7,066 bases of DNA from JBBRHH01 sp038222915 (GCA_038222915.1 JBBRHH010000324.1:1-7066), one strand, 5' to 3'. Numbered from the stretch's first letter, positions 1 through 5,816 are shown. A program made the numbers and translations. The notes: generated from the sequence alone by a model not told the origin.

Positions 1-1
1 C

Positions 2-1195
2 ATCATGCGGAACCGCGAGTTGGTCATCCCCTATTGGAGCATCGCGCTCGCCACCGGTTGCTTTCCCCTGCTGCATCTGTGGCGTTATCGCACCCGCCGG
101 CGCATTCTTCCCGGCCACTGCCGCGCCTGCGGCTACGACCTTCGCGCCACCCCCGATCAATGTCCCGAGTGCGGCGCGGGGTTGAATGGCTTCCGGCGCT
201 TGGGCGCACTCTTTCCATATCGCCGCAGTGGTGCGATGCATACGATCGACGTCCGTGATCCGCAAAACCATGAGCAGTGGCTTGCCCTTCGCGGAGCGAA
301 AAACCCCTTGCAAACTGAGTTTACAAACCCCAATCCAAAACTTGGCGTCCTTGGCGGCAAAGCATTCTTCTCGGCCCCCCGCGCAACCCGGCCACCCCGA
401 AAATCAAACCCTAAAAATAAATCTTGTAAATCTTCAATATTAAAACTTGACACACACCTAACATTCTCCGTAAACTGTGAACAGCGAGGTAGGAGAGCCC
501 CAGCCCTCCACCCCTCGCCATCCGGCCAACCGCGCCGGCTAAAACCCGGGAGGTCCACCATGGGGTCAACCGTCCATCCAATCCGCCCAGCCGAGAAAAA
601 CCCACAAGAAATGTCGGCGTCCGCCTCCTCTCCCACGCGCCCCCTGCACCTCAAATTCCGCATCACCGCCGTCACACTTCTGCACTCAAACCCCATGTCG
701 TTTTATGGTCGTTATGTGGTTAAAAACGGTCGGTTCTATGTCGGTTCAGTGTCGTTTGAGGCACGGTTCAGGGTCGGTTTTATGTCGCTTTGGGGGCGGT
801 TTTTTCGCTTGGTTCCAATCCCATCCAAAACGCAAATGCAATACAGGCAAACACTTGCATTTCCGACCTCGATTCTCACCCACCCAAACTCAATTTTGGG
901 CGCACGTTTCAACCGCAATCGCTCCAACTCAGCCCCCATCGGTTTGGGGCGATTCGAGGGTCAAAACGGGGAGGTTCAACGTCGGTTTGGGGAGATTCGA
1001 GGGAGGTTGGAGGCCCCCTTCGATACCGCTTTGGGGTCGGTATTCCGAGCAGGAATTCAACCCTCTATTTTTCACAAGTCATTCTTGGGATGTCTCTTAT
1101 GTCAAATCGATCCAGTGTCGCTCGCGGCCAAACACAATTTTTGCGCGCACGATCGACGACCGCTTATTCTCTGCCGCCTGCCCTTTAACCTATGA
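2..1195 (+). CDS. Zinc-ribbon membrane protein, 5'-partial, with an abnormal open 3' extension
   Basis: The frame is open to the left edge, so the true start is outside the window. Only codons up to about 184 look like real protein. They encode a short hydrophobic segment (IALATGCFPLLHLW), a basic RTRRR stretch, then a four-cysteine zinc ribbon, CRACGYDLRATPDQCPECG. This arrangement (membrane helix, Arg-rich linker, CGYDLRATP-type ribbon at the very C-terminus) is common in Planctomycetota proteins of unknown role. Family members normally end a few residues after CPECG. Here no in-frame stop occurs until 1193-1195, adding about 340 residues of low-complexity, Pro/Arg/Ser-rich sequence that runs through intergenic-looking DNA and the 11-bp repeats. 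Skipping one base in the GGGG run at 178-181 would reach TGA at 183-185, giving a normal C-terminus, so a frameshift or sequencing error is plausible. The ribbon is well supported; the extension is probably not a functional domain. Confidence 0.5.
   Translation: MMRNRELVIPYWSIALATGCFPLLHLWRYRTRRRILPGHCRACGYDLRATPDQCPECGAGLNGFRRLGALFPYRRSGAMHTIDVRDPQNHEQWLALRGAKNPLQTEFTNPNPKLGVLGGKAFFSAPRATRPPRKSNPKNKSCKSSILKLDTHLTFSVNCEQRGRRAPALHPSPSGQPRRLKPGRSTMGSTVHPIRPAEKNPQEMSASASSPTRPLHLKFRITAVTLLHSNPMSFYGRYVVKNGRFYVGSVSFEARFRVGFMSLWGRFFRLVPIPSKTQMQYRQTLAFPTSILTHPNSILGARFNRNRSNSAPIGLGRFEGQNGEVQRRFGEIRGRLEAPFDTALGSVFRAGIQPSIFHKSFLGCLLCQIDPVSLAAKHNFCAHDRRPLILCRLPFNL
308..326. promoter_or_regulatory. 19-bp near-perfect palindrome, operator-like
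   Basis: TTGCAAACT and AGTTTACAA flank a central G; 8 of 9 base pairs are symmetric. The palindrome is bracketed by two copies of AAACCCC (301-307 and 325-331, the second overlapping its edge). It lies about 120 bp upstream of the promoter candidate at 447-476. The symmetry resembles a dimeric repressor site, but no regulator can be named and chance is not excluded. Confidence 0.3.
341..356 (+). repeat. Short direct repeat CTTGGCG x2
   Basis: CTTGGCG occurs at 341-347 and again at 350-356, a 9-bp period, within the intergenic-looking region. From memory, CTTGGCGTCCTTGGCGG-like stretches are frequent in planctomycete and verrucomicrobial intergenic DNA and give spurious translations such as LGVLGG. 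That recollection is not verified here. Confidence 0.25.
447..476 (+). promoter_or_regulatory. Candidate sigma70-type promoter inside the non-coding region
   Basis: A perfect -35 box TTGACA (447-452) is followed after 18 bp by TAAACT (471-476), which matches TATAAT at 4 of 6 positions. The upstream 413-446 stretch is AT-rich with A and T runs, resembling an UP element, in contrast to the GC-rich surroundings. Transcription would start near 483 and run through the 11-bp repeat arrays towards the peroxidase gene at 1224, giving either a leader of about 740 nt or a separate RNA. Planctomycete promoter consensus is less well defined, so this rests on the general bacterial consensus. Confidence 0.4.
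548..562 (+). promoter_or_regulatory. Shine-Dalgarno plus ATG of a doubtful 211-aa reading frame (560-1195)
   Basis: GGGAGG (548-553) is followed six bases later by ATG at 560, a good initiation signal about 80 nt downstream of the candidate promoter. The frame is the same one left open after the zinc-ribbon gene and would give 211 residues ending at 1195. The product includes an 11-residue quasi-repeat (GRFYVGSVSFE then ARFRVGFMSLW), which is simply the translation of the 11-bp DNA repeat. All three forward frames are open in much of this stretch, so openness is poor evidence of coding. Confidence 0.2.
698..817 (+). repeat. Degenerate 11-bp tandem array A
   Basis: Read in steps of 11 from 698, successive units begin mostly with TCG followed by a T-rich core and a G-rich end: TCGTTTTATGG at 698, TCGTTATGTGG at 709, a 10-bp unit at 720, TCGGTTCTATG at 730, TCGGTTCAGTG at 741, TCGTTTGAGGC at 752, ACGGTTCAGGG at 763, TCGGTTTTATG at 774, TCGCTTTGGGG at 785, GCGGTTTTTTC at 796, then fading at 807. 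The rough consensus is TCGGTTYnRKG. The period is not a multiple of three and equals about one helical turn, which points to a DNA- or RNA-level role, or a decayed minisatellite, rather than protein coding. Confidence 0.7.
834..862. repeat. Perfect 8-bp inverted repeat between the two arrays
   Basis: AAATGCAA (834-841) is complementary to TTGCATTT (855-862) around a 13-nt spacer. A second small one follows: CCCAAA (883-888) and TTTGGG (895-900) with a 6-nt loop. Neither is followed by a T-tract, so neither looks like a terminator. They could be stem-loops in a transcript or protein sites. Confidence 0.35.
905..968. repeat. Imperfect long inverted repeat joining spacer and array B
   Basis: AATCGCTCCAA (917-927) pairs with TTGGGGCGATT (944-954) as an 11-bp stem with one G-T (G-U in RNA) pair and a 16-nt loop. 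After an internal loop the stem resumes with CGTTT (905-909) against AAACG (964-968). The left arm therefore reads like array units in reverse orientation, and the right arm is the first units of array B. A transcript of this region could fold here. Confidence 0.45.
939..1047 (+). repeat. Degenerate 11-bp tandem array B
   Basis: The same 11-bp step continues: TCGGTTTGGGG at 939, CGATTCGAGGG at 950, TCAAAACGGGG at 961, a 10-bp unit at 972, TCGGTTTGGGG at 982, AGATTCGAGGG at 993, AGGTTGGAGGC at 1004, a poor unit at 1015, CCGCTTTGGGG at 1026, TCGGTATTCCG at 1037. A higher-order period of about 43-44 bp is visible: 939-960 and 982-1003 match at 21 of 22 bases, and a third related copy starts at 1026. 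The start at 939 is exactly 19 x 11 bp from unit 730 of array A, so both arrays share a register. GGG/GGGG runs recur at roughly 11-bp spacing. Confidence 0.7.
1022..1044 (+). other. Stem-loop closing array B
   Basis: ATACCG (1023-1028) is perfectly complementary to CGGTAT (1038-1043) with a 9-nt loop, CTTTGGGGT. A G-U pair (1022 with 1044) would extend the stem in RNA. The next T-run starts about 23 nt later (1068-1072), too far for a standard intrinsic terminator. The loop carries the array core TTTGGGG. Confidence 0.35.
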
Positions 1196-1196
1196 T
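1191..1196 (+). promoter_or_regulatory. Weak -10-like box ahead of the peroxidase gene
   Basis: TATGAT matches TATAAT at 5 of 6 positions. Initiation near 1203 would leave a short leader carrying the ribosome binding site GGAAGGA (1211-1217). No convincing -35 box lies 16-18 bp upstream. A second possibility, TTGCGC (1141-1146) with TTATTC (1164-1169) at 17 bp, is also weak. Confidence 0.2.
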
Positions 1197-1223
1197 CGCA
1201 CCACCAATTTGGAAGGACGAACC

Positions 1224-1712
1224 ATGGCAACCGATGACACCGTTCTCGCGGCCGGCAAGCCCGCACCGATGTTTACCCTCCCCTCCAGCACGGGCGAGAA
1301 TATCGATCTGACCGAACTGCTCGGCCGCAAGAAATGGGTGGTCTTGTATTTCTACCCAAAGGCCGACACCCCCGGCTGCACCAAGCAGGCCTGCGGATTC
1401 CGCGATCGGCTCGCGGACTACGACAAGGCCAACATCGCGGTGCTTGGAATCAGCCCCGACGCAGTCAAAGCCGTCACCAAGTTCGCAACCAAGTTCCACC
1501 TGAACTTCCCGCTGCTGGCCGACGCCGATCACGCGGTAGCCGAGAAGTTCGGCGTCTGGCAGCAGAAGAGTTTCATGGGCCGCAAGTACATGGGCGCGCT
1601 GCGGACCACCTTCCTGATCGGGAAAGACGGCAAGATAAAACACGTATTCGAAAAGGTAAAACCCGAAGGCCACGACCGTGAGGTGCTGGAGTATCTCGCA
1701 ACTCTGGAATGA
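1224..1712 (+). CDS. bcp: Thiol peroxidase of the Bcp/PrxQ peroxiredoxin family
   Basis: A 162-residue cytoplasmic peroxiredoxin that reduces hydrogen peroxide and organic hydroperoxides with electrons from thioredoxin or a similar dithiol donor. The thioredoxin-like fold starts at about residue 9. The active-site segment YPKADTPGCTKQACGFRD holds the peroxidatic Cys52 in the family signature TPGC, and Cys57 five residues on is the typical resolving cysteine of the atypical 2-Cys Bcp/PrxQ subgroup. Arg127 in LRTTFLI fits the conserved active-site arginine, and the TFLIGKDGKI strand is typical. Length is as expected for the family (about 150-160 residues). ATG at 1224 is chosen because GGAAGGA lies six bases upstream and the family N-terminus begins there. 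The frame stays open upstream to 705 only because the repeat arrays lack stops. The next gene starts 70 nt downstream. Family assignment is secure; substrate preference cannot be read from sequence. Confidence 0.95.
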   Translation: MATDDTVLAAGKPAPMFTLPSSTGENIDLTELLGRKKWVVLYFYPKADTPGCTKQACGFRDRLADYDKANIAVLGISPDAVKAVTKFATKFHLNFPLLADADHAVAEKFGVWQQKSFMGRKYMGALRTTFLIGKDGKIKHVFEKVKPEGHDREVLEYLATLE

Positions 1713-1719
1713 TCGGCAC

Positions 1720-1738
1720 CGCCGTGCGAGCAACGGCG
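1720..1738. other. Small stem-loop between peroxidase and propeller genes
   Basis: CGCCGT (1720-1725) pairs with ACGGCG (1733-1738) around a 7-nt loop, eight bases after the peroxidase stop. There is no following T-tract, so it is more likely an mRNA-stabilising or processing hairpin, or chance, than a terminator. The rest of the 70-nt gap holds only the GGAGG ribosome binding site of the next gene. Confidence 0.3.
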
Positions 1739-1782
1739 AATCTGCGTACCAGTATCGAAGGCGGTTATTGCGGAGGTTTAAA

Positions 1783-4416
1783 ATGTCGAAGTTTTCGTGG
1801 GGTCTATCCGGGCTGATGTTTTTGATTCTGGCGGCGCACTGCCATGCCGCCGAAGTCGCGTTCAAACAGAAACCCGAGGTGCGTTCCACCAACGGCGTTG
1901 TCAGCGTTCATTTCTCAGTGGCGAGCGCGACCGACGTGGAAGTGGCTGCCATCGACGCAACCGGAAACGTCGTCCGCCATCTCGCGGCCGGAGTCCTGGG
2001 CGGGCCCGCGGCGCCTCCAACTCCTCTCAGGGCAGGCCTCGACCAGACACTGCAATGGGACCTCAAAGACGATTTCGGTAAGCCTGCGGTAGGGGGCCCA
2101 TTCACATTGCGTGTCCGCGCCGGCACCGGCGTGAAATTCGCAGGCTACATCGGCGCGGAAACCTACCTCTTCGGGCAGGTCGATTCGATCGCTTCAGACG
2201 AGACCGGAAAACTCTACGTCCTCGGCAGCGACGGCCCGGCCAATCAAAAACAGAAAACCCTGCGCGTCTTTTCCCCCGACGGAAAATACCTCCGCACCAT
2301 TCTCCCCTTCTCAGCCGACGTCAAACATGGATCGATGAAAGATGTCGGCGAATGGGATGAAAAATCCCAGACCTGGCGCCCGCGAAACCTCAGCATCCTC
2401 AACCCGGAGTTCTACGCCGGCGGCGGCGATCGCAGCCCGTACAGCATGGTCTCGGTCTCCACCAAAAACGGAATTCTCTTCGCCCACCCCGAAGGGATCT
2501 ATCGTCTCAACATTGACGGTACCGTCGCCGGCGAATCATTCGCGACCAAACAAATCGCCTTTCCAAAGCGAACCGACAACGCGCTGGGCTATCACCTCGG
2601 CCCCATCTTTTACACGGCCTCCCCCGACGGTAAATGGCTCTACCTGAGCGGGCCATTCCCACAGAAGGACCGGGCCAAGCCCGACTGTCCGCCAGGCCAG
2701 GTCTGGCGGATGCGGCTCGACGGAACCGGCGTCATGGAACCGTTTGTTGTTCTGAAAGCGGAACTCGAAGGTCCCTGGTCCAAGCCCCCGCGAAATGCCT
2801 ACGGCACGACCGGCCCCGTGCACGGCATCGCGGTCGACGCTGCCGGAAATGTCTACATCGCCGATCGCGGGCACGACCGTGTTGCCGTGTTCAGCGAGGC
2901 CGGCAAGGAACTCGGACAGATCGACATCCAGGGGGCCGATCAGATCTGCATCAATCCGCAATCGCATGCCATCTATGTGCTGACCCGCCACACGACGGGA
3001 TGGATCACCCACGACACATCGCTCCTCAAGTTTGCCAACTACGAGAAGGGGGCTCTTCCAGTTGCGACGTACGTATTTCACAAGGAAACCAACTTCCCCA
3101 AAATGACCTTGTCGATGGCAGGCGCGAAAGCCGTCCTCTGGGTAGCGGGAGCAGCGGAACCGGCAACCAATATCCCAGGCAAACGGCCGCTAAGCGCCCG
3201 CGACATCCTCGCCCTCGAAGACGCCGACAAAGAGTTCCATGTAAAGCCGGTGCCGCACGCGAACCCCGACGCCCTCGACACCTTTGCACGAATCGTGGCC
3301 GACCCCGTCCGCGACGAAATCTACATCAGCGACGGCGTCAACAAGATGTGGCGCTTCGACGGCCGCACCGGCGAAGGCGCATCCCTCAGCCGCGATGGAA
3401 AGCTCTTCAACGCCGTCGATCTGGCCGTCGGATACGACGGGCTCCTCTACGTCCGAAGCGGCGATGGCTATTCCGGCCCGCTTGAACGCCTCACCCGCGA
3501 TTTGAAACCCGTTCCGTATCCCGAAACGGGAACCAACGTCATCTACAACATCTACGGCCGCTACGGCATCGGCTACTGCGAAAAAGGAATCGGGCCCGGC
3601 CCCGACGGGAAAATATACGAAAACTGGATGTACAGCTTCGCCAAATATTTCGTGACCGGTTTCGGAGCGGATGGCAAACCGCTCAAAGGCCAGTACATGG
3701 CCGAGAAGTTAAAGACCGAGTTCAAGAGCCAGGACAAGAAAGCCGCAGCCGACCGGCAGGTCGAGACTGCTGTGGTTGGCCCAGTCCCATCTGAGAGCGC
3801 TGGCGTGCGCGTCGATCTGCAGGGAAATCTCTACCTGGGCATGCGAGTGCTTCCCAAAGGATTCACCGCGCCCGAAGGTTTCACCAAAGACCCGGCCTAC
3901 CTGGGCTTCACCGGCTCAGTCGTAAAAATGCCCGCAACCGGCGGCGCAGTTCTTGGAATCACCGATTCCGAATCAGCCAATCCCGCCGCGCCGCGCATCG
4001 AAACCAACAAGCCGAAGGTGGTGATCGAAGGCGCAACCCAACTCTACCCCGGCATCGCCCCATTCGCCGGTGCAGGCTTCGGCGGCAACACATCCTGCTG
4101 CGTCTGCCGTGTATCGCGCTTTGACCTGGACCGCTACGGCCGGTTGGCGCTCCCGAACGTCGTAACCACATCCGTCACGCTGCTCGACAACGCCGGCAAC
4201 AAGATCCTCGAGTTTGGCCAGTACGGAAATTTCGATTCACAGTACATACCGACCGGTAGCGACAAGCCGATCGTATCCGTCCCGTCCATTCCAATGGCCT
4301 GGCCCACCGGGGCGGCGTTTACTGAAAAAGCGATCTACGTCGTCGATACCTACAACCGCCGGGTCATACGTGCCGACTACACGCATGCGGTCGAGGAAGT
4401 CTGTCGAGTCCCTTAG
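1783..4416 (+). CDS. Secreted NHL/beta-propeller protein with FlgD-like Ig N-terminus
   Basis: An 877-residue exported protein of unknown function. Residues 1-22 form a Sec signal peptide (hydrophobic GLMFLILAA, cleavage around HCHA-AEV). Cys20 is preceded by His, so the lipobox is poor. Residues about 39-113 resemble the FlgD-type Ig fold (VEVAAIDATGNVVRHLAAG then QWDLKDDFGKP and PFTLRVRAG), often found before propellers. The rest is a series of blade-like repeats. The clearest is NHL-like at 347-370 (HGIAVDAAGNVYIADRGHDR), and a terminal one holds VVDTYNRRVIRADY. Residues 772-775 form a CCVC cluster just before a conserved-looking blade RFDLDRYGRLALPN. There is no CxxCH haem motif. The start at 1783 has GGAGG six bases upstream and puts the signal peptide at the N-terminus; the frame is open upstream to 1678 but that would bury the signal. 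Propellers of this kind bind ligands or act as lyases or dehydrogenases; none of these is demonstrable here. Confidence 0.88.
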   Translation: MSKFSWGLSGLMFLILAAHCHAAEVAFKQKPEVRSTNGVVSVHFSVASATDVEVAAIDATGNVVRHLAAGVLGGPAAPPTPLRAGLDQTLQWDLKDDFGKPAVGGPFTLRVRAGTGVKFAGYIGAETYLFGQVDSIASDETGKLYVLGSDGPANQKQKTLRVFSPDGKYLRTILPFSADVKHGSMKDVGEWDEKSQTWRPRNLSILNPEFYAGGGDRSPYSMVSVSTKNGILFAHPEGIYRLNIDGTVAGESFATKQIAFPKRTDNALGYHLGPIFYTASPDGKWLYLSGPFPQKDRAKPDCPPGQVWRMRLDGTGVMEPFVVLKAELEGPWSKPPRNAYGTTGPVHGIAVDAAGNVYIADRGHDRVAVFSEAGKELGQIDIQGADQICINPQSHAIYVLTRHTTGWITHDTSLLKFANYEKGALPVATYVFHKETNFPKMTLSMAGAKAVLWVAGAAEPATNIPGKRPLSARDILALEDADKEFHVKPVPHANPDALDTFARIVADPVRDEIYISDGVNKMWRFDGRTGEGASLSRDGKLFNAVDLAVGYDGLLYVRSGDGYSGPLERLTRDLKPVPYPETGTNVIYNIYGRYGIGYCEKGIGPGPDGKIYENWMYSFAKYFVTGFGADGKPLKGQYMAEKLKTEFKSQDKKAAADRQVETAVVGPVPSESAGVRVDLQGNLYLGMRVLPKGFTAPEGFTKDPAYLGFTGSVVKMPATGGAVLGITDSESANPAAPRIETNKPKVVIEGATQLYPGIAPFAGAGFGGNTSCCVCRVSRFDLDRYGRLALPNVVTTSVTLLDNAGNKILEFGQYGNFDSQYIPTGSDKPIVSVPSIPMAWPTGAAFTEKAIYVVDTYNRRVIRADYTHAVEEVCRVP

Positions 4417-4429
4417 GCAACGTTTGGCC

Positions 4430-4444
4430 GTGCAAGAATTGCAC
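4430..4444. other. Palindrome/stem-loop after the propeller gene
   Basis: GTGCAA and TTGCAC flank GAA, a 15-bp perfect inverted repeat starting 13 nt after the TAG stop. No T-tract follows, so it is not a standard intrinsic terminator. It could be an operator for the next gene or an mRNA 3'-end structure. The nearby CGAAGTCTTCG (4465-4475) is a DNA palindrome with a one-base centre and cannot form a normal RNA hairpin. Confidence 0.3.
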
Positions 4445-4535
4445 CGTCATTCAATGGCGAACAACGAAGTCTTCGCCGAAAAATGACCGGATTGTGACGA
4501 TTTGCGATAAGTGGGTGCTCAGAATGCAAATGGCG

Positions 4536-4544
4536 TGGTATAGG
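4536..4544 (+). promoter_or_regulatory. Extended -10-like element just before the cyclase-fold gene
   Basis: TGGTATAGG reads as an extended -10 (TGn followed by TATAGG, 4 of 6 to TATAAT). No good -35 is present. Transcription would begin near 4551, which is the chosen ATG, suggesting a leaderless mRNA. Alternatively AGGTG at 4542-4546 overlaps the element and could be a weak Shine-Dalgarno, four bases from the ATG. Confidence 0.22.
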
Positions 4545-4550
4545 TGTCGT

Positions 4551-5783
4551 ATGCGAATCTCGAAGCTCAAAATCGGCGCGGGCGTGGCCTTGACGTTGGC
4601 AATTTCCGCACAATGGCCTGGCCCCATCACAATTGCGGCCGAGCCAATCGCCAATGTCCCCTCCACAGGCGGGCCCTTCGTTGCGGACGCCGCGAAGGAA
4701 GGGCGCGCCACACTCGACAAGGCCTTCGATTATCTGAAGTCCCAGCAAAAACCTGACGGTGGCTGGCAAGACCCCAAGCAGCCGCCCGCTCTGACTGCGA
4801 TTGTGCTCCGATGTTTCGCCCGCGATGAGAAGTATGGCGCAAAGGCGGATTTCGTCGCCAAAGGTTACCAGAAGTTGATCTCGTATCAGAAGGCCGACAA
4901 CGGCGGCATCTACGAAGACATGCTCGGAAACTACAACACCGCCATCGCCGTCAGTTCCCTCGCCGCCGCGGACGACCCGGCCTACAAACCGGCCATCGAT
5001 AAGGCCGTCGCATACCTGAAAAGCCTCCAGTGGACCGACAAAATCGCCGGACCAGACGGCAAGAAAATCGATATCAGCGATCCCAAGTTCGGCGGCAGTG
5101 GATATCCCGCCGGAAATCCCGACGGCAGCAACACCACCATGATGTTGCAGGCGCTGCACGACGCTGGAGTCCCCAAGGAAGATCCCGCCTACCAGAATGC
5201 CCTCAAGTTTATCTCGCGCATGCAGAACCTGTCCGAAACGAACGATCAGCCTTGGAAAGGCGATGACGGTGGACTGATCTATTCGCCTGTGGGAGCCGAC
5301 AAGGAACACCCGGGTACGTCCAAAGCAGGGGAGTATGTCGACACGAGCGGAAAGCGCCTCCTGCGCAGCTACGGCTCGATGACCTACGCCGGCCTCAAGA
5401 GCATGATGTACGCGGGGCTCAGCAAGGACGATCCGCGCGTGGTCGCCGCATGGAAATGGATCGGCAAAAATTACAGCGTCGATGAAAATCCGGGCATGAA
5501 GCTGAACGATCCCAAAGACGCTCAGTGGGGCCTGAACTATTACTTCCACACGATGGCCCTGGCCCTGCACGCCTATGGCGAGCCGGTCATCGTCGATGCC
5601 AACGGCAACAAGCATGACTGGCGGGTCGACCTGATTCACAAGATCGCGACCACGCAGAAGCAGGACGGGAGTTTCGTCGGAGAGAAGAAGTGGATGGAGG
5701 ACAACCCTGTGCTGACGACATCCTATGTGGTGTTGGCATTGCAGGAGGCGATGAAGGACTTGAAGGAGCATCCGGCAAAGTGA
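4551..5783 (+). CDS. Secreted prenyltransferase/squalene-oxidase-repeat protein (alpha/alpha toroid)
   Basis: A 410-residue exported protein of the terpenoid-cyclase/protein-prenyltransferase fold, a type common in Planctomycetota. A Sec signal peptide (basic MRISKLK, hydrophobic IGAGVALTLAISA, cleavage near AA-EP at about residue 30) fixes the start at 4551. An upstream in-frame GTG (4494) and ATG (4524) would displace the signal. The mature part has repeated helical units with QW-like motifs: QQKPDGGWQD (65-74), NGGIYED, DGSNTTMM (191-198), GSMTYAG (275-281) and QKQDGSF (369-375). The DxDD catalytic acid motif of squalene-hopene cyclases is not seen, and the protein is shorter than those enzymes (over 600 residues). 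Together with export, this argues against sterol or hopanoid synthesis and for a binding or unknown periplasmic role. It lies between two other exported-protein genes, 134 nt after the propeller gene. Fold assignment is firm; function is unknown. Confidence 0.9.
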   Translation: MRISKLKIGAGVALTLAISAQWPGPITIAAEPIANVPSTGGPFVADAAKEGRATLDKAFDYLKSQQKPDGGWQDPKQPPALTAIVLRCFARDEKYGAKADFVAKGYQKLISYQKADNGGIYEDMLGNYNTAIAVSSLAAADDPAYKPAIDKAVAYLKSLQWTDKIAGPDGKKIDISDPKFGGSGYPAGNPDGSNTTMMLQALHDAGVPKEDPAYQNALKFISRMQNLSETNDQPWKGDDGGLIYSPVGADKEHPGTSKAGEYVDTSGKRLLRSYGSMTYAGLKSMMYAGLSKDDPRVVAAWKWIGKNYSVDENPGMKLNDPKDAQWGLNYYFHTMALALHAYGEPVIVDANGNKHDWRVDLIHKIATTQKQDGSFVGEKKWMEDNPVLTTSYVVLALQEAMKDLKEHPAK

Positions 5784-5816
5784 ACGGCCGGAAACGTGGG
5801 ACGATCTCGAGCTTAA

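Noticed and set aside
157..696. Minus-strand 179-codon frame over the non-coding region
   Set aside because: Its product has no recognisable domain, and it runs opposite the zinc-ribbon end and promoter-like sequence.
946..1036. G-quadruplex
   Set aside because: G-runs of 3-4 recur about every 11 bp, but the loops are 7-8 nt or longer and one is 17 nt; stability would be poor, so this is not called as a feature.
698..1047. CRISPR array
   Set aside because: Units are 11 bp, degenerate and contiguous, with no 20-40 bp constant repeats, unique spacers or cas genes.
705..1223. N-terminal extension of the peroxidase back to 705
   Set aside because: The frame is open only because the repeat region lacks stops. 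The Bcp family starts at about MATDD, and a strong ribosome binding site precedes 1224.
1678..1782. Earlier start for the propeller gene
   Set aside because: It would overlap the peroxidase end and bury the signal peptide; 1783 has GGAGG at ideal spacing.
1855..1860. Lipoprotein signal in the propeller protein (Cys20)
   Set aside because: The residue before Cys is His, which does not fit a lipobox; an ordinary signal peptidase I site is nearby.
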